Below, in pieces: positions 35,244 through 43,462 of a stretch of 64,000 bases of DNA (position 1 is the stretch's first letter; the number at the start of each line of letters is the position of its first letter). Below the pieces are notes generated by a model. It worked only from the letters and a program-made list of their open reading frames with translations. It ran no database searches and was not told where the DNA came from. A program made the position numbers and the translations under genes. Source of the DNA: Pseudomonas sp. TH43 (GTDB lineage Bacteria > Pseudomonadota > Gammaproteobacteria > Pseudomonadales > Pseudomonadaceae); NCBI RefSeq assembly GCF_016650635.1, contig NZ_JAEKFI010000004.1, positions 1,436,001 through 1,500,000 of the forward strand. Direction: 5' to 3'.

Positions 35244-36125
35244 TTATTTAACTCTCTCCATTGCTCTTGAAGGAATCAGGCGTTCTTTGTCTTGAGCTTT
35301 CATCACAGCGATATAATCCTGATAGTACTGCTTCGACTTCACTTTATCACTACCCCACAAAACGTCCGCAATGTTGAGTTTGAGAACCACGCGCTCAGGT
35401 GAAACGGCCTCAACTTTAGAAAGCAAAGAATAAGCAACTTTGTTAGATCCAGCCTCTCCCAGAGCAAAGCCAAAATCATTATAAATTCCGGAATTAACTC
35501 TCGACACTGGAGTCTCTTTTAATAATGAGTCAAGTCTCTCTTGCGTCAGATAAGATTTAAGAGCTTCAAAATCTTTATCTTTCAGTCTTACCAGAACGAC
35601 ATCATGAGACAATTCCAAAGAGTCTTGTCTAGCACCGCGAGCAGCCTCTTTTAGCTTCTTTGAGGCAAGCGTTCGTGTTGAATACCAAAAATAATCCCCC
35701 CCCTCTTCCAGGCTTCCTTCATACCCAGAAATAGATGAAGCAAGATTTTTGTCATTCACAAGACTTCGTATTGTTTTATCGCTATAAACGTAGGAAACAA
35801 AATCTGTCCCTTTTAAGTTGACCCCGGGGTGCATAACGACCCAGCTACACGTAAAAATAAAAAACGTTTTGCCCGCGCTCACCGTGTAAGCATCATGCAA
35901 CTGTGCATCTCCCCCCTCATGCTCGCAAACATCTGGAAGTTGAGTACTTTTTTTCCCCGCTACTAGCAACTCGCCACGGAGTGTTTGATTCCCTTCTGAC
36001 CCCACATAATAAAATCTGGCGCTTTGAGACAAACCAAAAACAGGATCGAGGCTTACTATTTTTTCATCAGCAATAACAGACATAAAAGGAAAAACAAGCG
36101 AAAAAACCAAAAATACGACTTTCAC
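35244..36125 (-). CDS. Secreted protein with TPR-like C-terminus
   Basis: The 293-residue protein starts at GTG 36125 behind GGAGGAG. The signal peptide is KVVFLVFSLVFPFMSVIADE. The body is beta-rich (YYVGSEGNQTLRGELLVAGK, FFIFTCSWVVMHPG) with few cysteines. The last 85 residues (IYNDFGFALGEAG ... VLKLNIADVLWG ... LIPSRAMERVK) share the tail of 25375-26229 and 38199-39287. The gene is AT-rich compared with flanking chromosome and lies between two direct repeats, so it is probably a recently inserted variant. Confidence 0.65.
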   Translation of the reverse strand: MKVVFLVFSLVFPFMSVIADEKIVSLDPVFGLSQSARFYYVGSEGNQTLRGELLVAGKKSTQLPDVCEHEGGDAQLHDAYTVSAGKTFFIFTCSWVVMHPGVNLKGTDFVSYVYSDKTIRSLVNDKNLASSISGYEGSLEEGGDYFWYSTRTLASKKLKEAARGARQDSLELSHDVVLVRLKDKDFEALKSYLTQERLDSLLKETPVSRVNSGIYNDFGFALGEAGSNKVAYSLLSKVEAVSPERVVLKLNIADVLWGSDKVKSKQYYQDYIAVMKAQDKERLIPSRAMERVK

Positions 36126-36225
36126 AACCCCATCTCCTCCGCAACCATGTCTTTCAATAACTTAATTAATACGATCTTGAAGCCCGGCAGTGATATCACT
36201 AGGGTTTTGAATGCATGCGCTTGCC

Positions 36226-36651
36226 CTATTCCCACTTGCATCCGGACTCGAGGGAGGAATCAACGCTGGGACTGAGCAGAAAGCTGTATTCCTTGCCGTT
36301 GGACTTCTTCGTGTACGACATCGAGACAATTTGTGAGCCTTGAGTCATCAACTCATAGGTTCCCGTGACCTTGCCGTAGACGACTTCAGACCAGGTTCTG
36401 GTGTTTTGCCAAGGGGCATCCGGGTCGAGGATTTCACTTTCGGACTCCGTCAACACGATGGAAATGGGCACGTTGGACTTGGCGTATTTGACGAAGCCAG
36501 CGGACCATTTGCTGGCCCCATCGTAGTAAGTGCGGAGCTCAAATTTTACTGGGCTGTCCTGTGAAAGTTCGAAGCAAAGTGATTTGGTGGTGACTTCTGC
36601 ATGGGCCATCAGGGGCAGGAGGCTGACCAAGAGAAGAAGTACTTTTTTCAT
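36226..36651 (-). CDS. Small secreted protein, duplicate of 34273-34698
   Basis: 141 residues from ATG 36651 (AAGGA 7 bases upstream). The signal peptide ends LMAHAEVT. The mature sequence (SLCFELSQDSPVKFELRTYYD, WSAGFVKYAKSNVPIS, DPDAPWQNTRTWSEVVYGKVTG) is a close copy of 34273-34698. Differences are scattered rather than clustered. It sits 34 bases downstream of the 36686-37213 gene and is probably co-transcribed with it. Confidence 0.65.
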   Translation of the reverse strand: MKKVLLLLVSLLPLMAHAEVTTKSLCFELSQDSPVKFELRTYYDGASKWSAGFVKYAKSNVPISIVLTESESEILDPDAPWQNTRTWSEVVYGKVTGTYELMTQGSQIVSMSYTKKSNGKEYSFLLSPSVDSSLESGCKWE

Positions 36652-36685
36652 GTTCATTTCCTTATGAGAGATCGGGCGCACGTGC

Positions 36686-37213
36686 CTATTCCGATCCCGC
36701 TACACACCGCCCATCCTGAAGATCAGGAGCCAGCGCCCGATTTCCCGACAGATACCAGCTCGCAAGCGACTGACTCTCGCAATAAGCGTTCTTCTCTGCA
36801 TCGTAATAAAACGCCACTTTGTGATTGGCCATCCCGCCCCGGTTGGGGACGAACAACTCGACGGCGAACACGACATCGGGCATATCAGTTTTTCTATCCG
36901 ACATCAGCGAGGGTGGCCCAAGAAACTTACAGGGCACGCCGTCAAAAGGCAGATCCAACTGGCCTTCTTGATACCTGTAAATCGCACAAATGCCATTCGG
37001 GTCTTCGATCACCACGGCAGCCATCGTTCCACCGCTCCAGCTAACGACGCCATCTGTAATAGAGCGAAACCTCTCTGCAGGCATTTGGTGTTCTTTCGTT
37101 AGCGCGGCGACCATGGCGGCGGGCATTGCTTGGCTTGTACTGACACCGGCCGGCTCTGCGCTTGCGGGCAATGCCCACGTCAATGTCAGGAACAACAAGG
37201 AAACGACTTTCAC
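36686..37213 (-). CDS. Small secreted protein (175 aa)
   Basis: I start at GTG 37213 because GGAG lies 7 bases upstream and a signal peptide begins there (KVVSLLFLTLTWALPASAEP). The mature domain has three or four cysteines (GICAIY, VPCKFL, YCESQ, GRCVAG). VVFAVELFVPNRGGMANHKVAFYYDAEK suggests a beta fold. A frameshifted copy of its 3' end lies at 34734-34882. Function unknown. Confidence 0.6.
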   Translation of the reverse strand: MKVVSLLFLTLTWALPASAEPAGVSTSQAMPAAMVAALTKEHQMPAERFRSITDGVVSWSGGTMAAVVIEDPNGICAIYRYQEGQLDLPFDGVPCKFLGPPSLMSDRKTDMPDVVFAVELFVPNRGGMANHKVAFYYDAEKNAYCESQSLASWYLSGNRALAPDLQDGRCVAGSE

Positions 37214-37314
37214 TTTGACTCTCCGATGGCGTGGCTGACTGTGCAATACACGACCATTACTGCGCCGTACATTCAGGTTCAGCGAGACGTTCACCATCAA
37301 CGCGGTATTTTAGT

Positions 37315-38060
37315 TCACTGCTTGTTCTTTTCCGGAGCCATAGCCAATTGACGGGCTCGTTCTATCGTCGCGCGGATCAAGCAGGAATTTGACCATTCAC
37401 CGAAAACCGATTTATACGATTTCGCCTCAGGCAGACACTCCGCATCGCGAAACTTCATCCAGGCTCTTTGAGTTTCTCTCAGCCCTTTCTGTGCATTTTC
37501 GTCTAACCGCTCCATGCGCTCCCTGTAAACCAGGTTGAGCAGTGCATCCGTATCCGTCACGACCAGATCAAGCGCCCCACTCGACACAGTTGGCCACTCA
37601 ACGTCCGCCAATGCCTGCTTGGTTTCGTTGTTCCAGTTGTAGAAACCGTTCTCTTCAATTTTCAGCCAGGCAGAGCGCCTATGATGATTGGTCGGATCGG
37701 TCTCACTGACTTCAGACTGGTAAACAATCTCCAGATAGATCGGGTCGGTTGAGCGCTGAGGATCATTCAGCAGCGTTTGGCGAACGATGGCCCGTTGTTT
37801 TTGCTCTCGGTGATTTCAATCGAAAAGCATGGGTCCGGGCCGGGGCGAGCGGCTGACTTAACCCTCTCCAGACACTCTTTACGAAGGGCCATAGAGGTAT
37901 CACCCGGCCCCCCTCCTACGTCGAGAACCCTGACGAGCAGTCGTATTTCTGGATCTTTGGAAAAATCTGCCTGAAGCACGGTCGCAATCATAGTTCCTTC
38001 TGCTTTCACAACCGAAGACAGCAAAGAAAAAGCCAAAACAAGACTAAATCTAAAATTCAT
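37315..38060 (-). pseudogene. LprI-type secreted-protein gene with a one-base frameshift
   Basis: Two adjacent frames form one gene. The 5' part starts MNFRFSLVLAFSLLSSVVKAEG at ATG 38060 (signal peptide; AAGGGA upstream) and stops at 37767. The 3' part, in another frame, is open from about 37803 to the stop at 37315 with no start codon before 37611. It ends with an LprI-like region (LRETQRAWMKFRDAECLPEAKS, RATIERARQLA). Adding one base at the run of five T at 37798-37802 joins them into a 248-residue protein. It is either a real loss-of-function frameshift, phase-variable, or a sequencing error. Confidence 0.7.
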
Positions 38061-38198
38061 AATCCCTTGATGTCCGCAAAAATCCAACAGCAAATTAGAA
38101 CCTGTTTGAATCTAAATATACGAAACAGATCTATTTAACCGCCGCACCAAAATCAAAGCCGTTGAGCGCAACACCACAAATAAATCTGTCACCTTTTC

Positions 38199-39287
38199 TT
38201 AAATGCGCTCTCCAACTCTTTTTGGTACTTTTGCAGCCTTACCAGATTGTTGCATCAATAGACTATATTTTTTATAGTTCTCAACAGAAAGCTCTTTAAG
38301 ACCTTCCCCCCAGTACGCATCCGCTAAATTAAGGTACGCGACCGTCCTATCTGGATTTTCCGCGACAACTACTTTTAATAGCTCGATCGCTTCTTGATAG
38401 AACCCTGCCTCAGAAAATAAGAACCCTAAATCGTTAGACCACTGCACCATGCCCGGATAGTAATATTTTTCCGCTATATAAGAATCTGGAGTACAGCTGT
38501 CACTCGAGCCTCCATCAGCCAGCATGTTACCCATAAGTTCTTTAAGCTTCGCCCTATCTCCAGCCTTAAATGCTGCCAACGCCTTTTCAAAATTTAAAGT
38601 CACGAAAACTGAGGAAAGTTTTTTATTATCAATTTTGGCGGTCTGAACACCTAAGCGAAGCTTCTTTAAATATTCAAACGCTTTCGCGCCATCGAAATCT
38701 TCAATTGAAACAGACATCAAGTCATTTGAAGGAAGCGCATAAACGCTCATAATCGATCTATCACACGCATTATTACTAGTAACAAGAAGAACCTTGCTCA
38801 CCACAATTTTTTTCAGCGATGCATCATACTGAAATTGCACATTAAAATTAGACTGAGAATTATCTTCTTCTTTTGTTACCAAATCAACTATATCGCCAGC
38901 CCTAGAAAGCTGATCGTTATAAATTAAATCTTCCCCCTGTACACCAGAGACGCTTACCAACTTTTCAGCACCTCTTAGCACAGCCACATCAAAACCATCA
39001 TAACTCGCTGGGGAGTATTCATTTTTTATGTTAGGCAACGCCAACGGGGCTCGTGAAATTACGAATTGACTTCCATCCTTTTCCGCTAAAATATTTAATA
39101 TTTCTCCAGCACTGTCACTTCCCTTAGAAATCAATATTTTTTGCTTGGAAAAGCCTGGAACCAAGTCTATTTCAAAGTCTTTTATAAGTTTTGAATTAGT
39201 TATTACACTGGCTTCTTGAGCGCCCCATACAAATGAGTTGCAGGCCATAAAAAAAACAACAGAAACAACTCTAGCTTTCGAAAACAT
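38199..39287 (-). CDS. Secreted TPR-tail protein directly downstream of the effector, likely immunity
   Basis: The 362-residue protein starts at ATG 39287; a GTG two codons earlier would overlap the effector stop (GTGA). The signal peptide is SKARVVSVVFFMACNSFVWGAQ. Residues 30-270 are unrecognised and AT-rich coded. Residues 280-362 are the TPR-like tail (SNDLGFLFSEAGFYQEAIELL, AYLNLADAYWG, VPKRVGERI) shared with two other array genes. Immediate position behind the effector gene and a periplasmic address make it the first candidate immunity protein. Confidence 0.68.
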   Translation of the reverse strand: MFSKARVVSVVFFMACNSFVWGAQEASVITNSKLIKDFEIDLVPGFSKQKILISKGSDSAGEILNILAEKDGSQFVISRAPLALPNIKNEYSPASYDGFDVAVLRGAEKLVSVSGVQGEDLIYNDQLSRAGDIVDLVTKEEDNSQSNFNVQFQYDASLKKIVVSKVLLVTSNNACDRSIMSVYALPSNDLMSVSIEDFDGAKAFEYLKKLRLGVQTAKIDNKKLSSVFVTLNFEKALAAFKAGDRAKLKELMGNMLADGGSSDSCTPDSYIAEKYYYPGMVQWSNDLGFLFSEAGFYQEAIELLKVVVAENPDRTVAYLNLADAYWGEGLKELSVENYKKYSLLMQQSGKAAKVPKRVGERI

Positions 39288-39289
39288 GT

Positions 39290-42200
39290 TCACTGCCCTA
39301 CCACCTGATATATTGACGTAAAATTATTCTTACGCTCTGTATAGCTTAACGGGGGAGTGTGAAAGTTTACAATTTTAGTAATTTCATCTGTTGCAGTTGT
39401 GTTCGGCGCAACAAGATCATTTAATTTTTTCCACTCCCAAAAACCCAACGCTGATAGCAGTCCAAACTTTGTCTCAAGTAGCTGATCGGGATTTGAAACC
39501 AACTGAAATGTTTCCTCCGGAATCTTTGCCTTTAAAAGATCCTCAACAGCCTGATAGTTGGCTTTCCAAGTGAGTTGAATGAAGCCTTTCCCTTTGTACT
39601 TTATCCCTTCAACACATCCACCCTGCATCAATACAAAATTCCCTTCTGCAGAGCAGCAGCAATATACACGCTTGGCTATTTCATCTTCATTGGCAAACTG
39701 AGAGTACGGCTTTCCCTTAAAGATAGTGTACGCACTTTTTGCGGCCGGACTGAGAGCATTGTACTGAGCCGTCGTAATACGCTTATACCCCAACTGTTCT
39801 GCCTCTGCTGGGTAAGTATCAAAATAGCGTGTAAACGTTGTTCTAAGTATGTCAGTTCTGTACCACAAGTCCTCGACCTTACCAACCAGCGCATCCCCAA
39901 CTTCTGTCTTTACCTGGGCGAAGAACTGTGCAATCCTGGGTGCAGTATTGATTTCAAAGCGATCAGCGTACTTATTAAACAAACCCCTGACTTCCTCGCG
40001 CTTCTCTTCCGAAGATGCTGGAAACATTCGTTTCATCTGATCATAAGAAACCAGTTCTGCCACTGCAGAGGTGAACCCTCCAACAAATTCTATTGGGTGA
40101 AAATGCCAAACCATACTAGTCCCAACCGAGGCCTTTCCCGACAGCTCGTCCCAAAATATAAGTTTATTTATTCTTTCTTTTTCATGTGCCATCAGTTTCG
40201 GGGAGTGTTCGAGGATATCAGATAGACGAGCCCACTTCGGTTGATCTGCCGTATCTTTCCACTCAGTAGGATGCCGAGCAATTAGCTTTGACCATTGTGA
40301 CCGCGTTTCCATATTTTTTAGTGCTTCAGCTAACTCTTCAGCCTCTATTTCATGATTGTTATTTTTATCGATTTTATCAAATAACTTCTTGAAAAACGGT
40401 GGAAGATCATTTGGATCGAGAAAGCCATCAGCTGTAGAGTTTGATTCTTCAACTACCTGAAATCCTAACCCCGCCCAGTCATGCTGGGTTATTAACGTAG
40501 AACCTGCCTTCCTGGCCAATCCTACAAGAGCTTGGCCATCGTCCTCTACATGAACCTCATACCACTCTTCCGGATCTTTGAATATTGGTGCCTTGCTCAA
40601 GTCTACTGCGTGCGACTCCTTCAGGTTGACTTCCCCTACGCCCGGAGCCTTCAACTTCAGCAAACTATCTTTTGCCAAAGACAAGTATTGCTTACCTATC
40701 TTCAAGCCGGCAGTGTTACTTAAGAAGTCCTCTATACCTGCATCAGCGGTAAAAATCTCTACGTGAACTTGAAACTTGCTGCTGATCTCTTCCAACTCAT
40801 TTATATTTTCCATCTGCCCAAGGTAACCAATAGGATCCCCTGCCTTGATTCCAACCCCCACATTTATAACAATGTCGGCAGAAGCCGGCTCGGTAACACT
40901 CCATCTCACTACGTTTTTTTCTGGAGTATTTTCGACACACGCCCAAAATGTTGGCGGAACATTTCCCGCACCAGCCGGACCACCGCTGACCAAAGTGCAT
41001 TCAGCCATACGCTGCAGTGACGCCCCCGAAACTAAACTCACTACCTTCTGACTATCGAATGCCACGACGCTATTCATAACTAACTGCATGGCACCAAGCG
41101 GAGCACCTGCCGCTTTTCCATTACTAGGATCAGACGGAGCACCAAAGAGCGGAAGGTTATTCACTACCGTTCCATTAACTTTTCCCTGCCAATAGTTTGG
41201 CCGTTCGCGCTCAGGTATCTTATCTTCTATCCAAACCCTATCTCCGGCGTTATTTTCATAAGGCTGCCCGTTTTTTAAATACGCGAACCAGATTTCACTT
41301 CCTGCCTCTCTTTTTACTTGCGAGCCTGACTTTACGCTTCCAGAAATTATCTTACCTTTGGCATAAATTCTATCTGTGTTGGGGACCGGCCCTTGATCTA
41401 AGATTTCAAGCCTTGAACCCTTAGTTAGCTTACCTGCGGATATAACACTAGATGACACCGGCAACTCATCATATGCCTTAAAATCATTTACCTGCATTGT
41501 CACTTTTGGCTTTGGAGTTTCCGCAGGAGAAAGAGGATATTTATTAAACGGCAAAAGGTGCATATACAGACTATAAAATGTCAGCTTGTTCTGCCTCCCC
41601 TTATTTGCCCCATCTTCTGGATTAGGTGCAGATTTGTATTCATGCCGAACCAGACAGAATGAACTTGAATACTTCAACCTTTTCGTTTCGCCATTTACAT
41701 CGAAAGGCGACTCTAAATAGTCCTTGTTTAAGCGATACGCGACAACTTCACCATCGGCCATACAGCGTATTGGCTCATCTAATATACATTGTGAAGCGCT
41801 TGCATCGCTGATATGAATTCCGCCGTGCCAGAATTTATTACTACCAAGCAAATAATGGCCAGAAGTTTCCTTCTCTAGCACCTTATATACTTCATCCGCA
41901 CCAGAAAATTGTTTGCCATCTGGCTTTCGGAACGGGTATTGGAAATTCATCAAGGGTGCTGCCCCTACGGAAACAGGGGCGGGGGCGGATGCAGCCGCGG
42001 GCGCAGGTTGTGCGCCTCTAAATTCTGGTTTAGGACGCAGAACCTTCTCTGGCATTGGCCAATAATGGCTATCCGGTCCGTATTTCGCGGTTTTCGGACC
42101 GTGCGATTGCGAGCCGAAGAAATCACCCGGAGTTTCAGTACCGCTAAGAGCCTCAATAACTCCGGTATGACCATGGAAGTTAATCCAAAGCGCGATATCA

Positions 42201-42433
42201 CCAGGTTCGGCGTCCTCAACTGGAATCTCGAGGAAATGTACCCTGTCAGTATTGAGTTGTGATGTTGTGCGGTAAGGGATTGTATATCCGGCGTCCTTCA
42301 GCAATCGATAAACCAAGCCTGAACAATCTATTTCTTTTTTACCGTTGTTATTAATATCAGTCTCACCCTTATGAGGGCCGTATTCATAACCGGTGCGATA
42401 TTTATCTAGCTGCTCTAGTAGTCCGGTGCTCAT
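39290..42433 (-). CDS. Multi-domain peptidoglycan hydrolase, probable T6SS effector
   Basis: The 1047-residue protein has no signal peptide and starts at ATG 42433 (AGGAAG upstream; overlaps the previous stop as TGATG). Residues 1-110 are NlpC/P60-like: catalytic Cys37 in DCSGLVYRLLKDAG and His89 in GHTGVI. An Ala/Pro-rich linker (140-160) follows. Residues 165-330 resemble M23/LytM (HGGIHISD, ADGEVVAYR, FYSLYMHL), but the metal-ligand Asp is His207. Near 680 an EF-hand loop (DKNNNHEIEAEE) is visible. Residues about 840-1047 are GH19/lysozyme-like, with FFAQVKTEVG holding the candidate catalytic Glu and GKGFIQLTWKANY. The position behind vgrG supports T6SS delivery to the periplasm. Confidence 0.8.
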   Translation of the reverse strand: MSTGLLEQLDKYRTGYEYGPHKGETDINNNGKKEIDCSGLVYRLLKDAGYTIPYRTTSQLNTDRVHFLEIPVEDAEPGDIALWINFHGHTGVIEALSGTETPGDFFGSQSHGPKTAKYGPDSHYWPMPEKVLRPKPEFRGAQPAPAAASAPAPVSVGAAPLMNFQYPFRKPDGKQFSGADEVYKVLEKETSGHYLLGSNKFWHGGIHISDASASQCILDEPIRCMADGEVVAYRLNKDYLESPFDVNGETKRLKYSSSFCLVRHEYKSAPNPEDGANKGRQNKLTFYSLYMHLLPFNKYPLSPAETPKPKVTMQVNDFKAYDELPVSSSVISAGKLTKGSRLEILDQGPVPNTDRIYAKGKIISGSVKSGSQVKREAGSEIWFAYLKNGQPYENNAGDRVWIEDKIPERERPNYWQGKVNGTVVNNLPLFGAPSDPSNGKAAGAPLGAMQLVMNSVVAFDSQKVVSLVSGASLQRMAECTLVSGGPAGAGNVPPTFWACVENTPEKNVVRWSVTEPASADIVINVGVGIKAGDPIGYLGQMENINELEEISSKFQVHVEIFTADAGIEDFLSNTAGLKIGKQYLSLAKDSLLKLKAPGVGEVNLKESHAVDLSKAPIFKDPEEWYEVHVEDDGQALVGLARKAGSTLITQHDWAGLGFQVVEESNSTADGFLDPNDLPPFFKKLFDKIDKNNNHEIEAEELAEALKNMETRSQWSKLIARHPTEWKDTADQPKWARLSDILEHSPKLMAHEKERINKLIFWDELSGKASVGTSMVWHFHPIEFVGGFTSAVAELVSYDQMKRMFPASSEEKREEVRGLFNKYADRFEINTAPRIAQFFAQVKTEVGDALVGKVEDLWYRTDILRTTFTRYFDTYPAEAEQLGYKRITTAQYNALSPAAKSAYTIFKGKPYSQFANEDEIAKRVYCCCSAEGNFVLMQGGCVEGIKYKGKGFIQLTWKANYQAVEDLLKAKIPEETFQLVSNPDQLLETKFGLLSALGFWEWKKLNDLVAPNTTATDEITKIVNFHTPPLSYTERKNNFTSIYQVVGQ

Positions 42434-43452
42434 CAAAGGCTTCCTGCTTTAATACACTGAATTGAGTTGTCTGAGATACCTCTCGCCACCAGTCGGTCAA
42501 ACTGACGAGTAACAGCTTGAGGCATGGTCTTTTGAGCTTCTCGATAGCATGCCAATGCCCGAGGTAGATCAGAAGGAACAACAGTGTCACCTTCGTAAAT
42601 TTCACCTAGCCTAATAAGCACACGGGTTGAACCACGCTTCGCTGCACCTTCCAATGTGGCTATTGACTTCTGCGGATTGATACAAGCACGTTTAACTTCG
42701 TAATCACCCTCATCACAATAGAATAGTGCGAGCGCCACAGCCACATCAGGAATGCTGTTATATGCTTGTATTAAAAGACTCAAAATTTCTTCATTATCCA
42801 ATCGTGGTGCCATTCCCGAAAGACTGATTCCCGCAGCAGCAACTGCAGCTTGAGCGGAACCTTTACGAGCGCCATCTAAATAACTATCAAGTACCGCAGC
42901 GTACAAATAGATGCCAGATTCGGGAGAAGCCTTATTGACCAGCCTGTCGAATATCACGCCTTTTTTGAGTTCTAGCTCACCAGGCGTCATTTTCTCAGAC
43001 TGAGTGATTTCCTCCATGACCGCGTCGAGTGTCCAGTCTTCCACGCGCGTCAGAGCCCAGCAGTTATCGTGTTTGAAGACAAAAATTTTCAGGAAATGGC
43101 CCTTCTCATCTCGAATGATTACCCTGTTCGGTAATTCGATCTCAATCTTGAGATTTAAGCTGGCGGCATTTTCCGGAAGCAGTACCTTCAACTCATCAGC
43201 GTCAATCGCATTCAGGCTCCGCTCAACAACCTTTGGTATTTTCCCATCAACTGTTACATAAACATGCTTCACAGGGGGCGCGATAAAGGCTTTCTGTATC
43301 TCAGGTTCGGATGAAAAAGCTTTTACGAACTCAGCAAAATCGCTGCTTGGGCATTGGGTGGCGTTGGACGATGAGGCATAGGCACCTGAACTCATCCCGA
43401 GGCTCAAGAGCGCAATGGAAAACCACTTCATTACGAATTTGTTTGTTGTCAT
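42433..43452 (-). CDS. CPSxxF module plus Sel1-like repeat secreted protein between vgrG and effector
   Basis: 339 residues from ATG 43452; a second ATG at 43431 (MKWFSIALL) is also possible and neither has a strong ribosome site. The signal peptide ends SSGAYASS. Residues about 30-150 are the CPSxxF module (CPSSDFAEFVKAFSSEPEIQKAF ... CWALTRVEDWTL). Residues 190-330 are Sel1-like helices (AGISLSGMAPRL, RALACYREAQKTM). It is a close architectural match to the C-terminal two-thirds of 32413-33789. The TGATG overlap with the effector gene suggests cognate immunity or an adaptor; the signal peptide favours immunity. Confidence 0.68.
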   Translation of the reverse strand: MTTNKFVMKWFSIALLSLGMSSGAYASSSNATQCPSSDFAEFVKAFSSEPEIQKAFIAPPVKHVYVTVDGKIPKVVERSLNAIDADELKVLLPENAASLNLKIEIELPNRVIIRDEKGHFLKIFVFKHDNCWALTRVEDWTLDAVMEEITQSEKMTPGELELKKGVIFDRLVNKASPESGIYLYAAVLDSYLDGARKGSAQAAVAAAGISLSGMAPRLDNEEILSLLIQAYNSIPDVAVALALFYCDEGDYEVKRACINPQKSIATLEGAAKRGSTRVLIRLGEIYEGDTVVPSDLPRALACYREAQKTMPQAVTRQFDRLVARGISDNSIQCIKAGSL

Positions 43453-43462
43453 CACGAACTCA

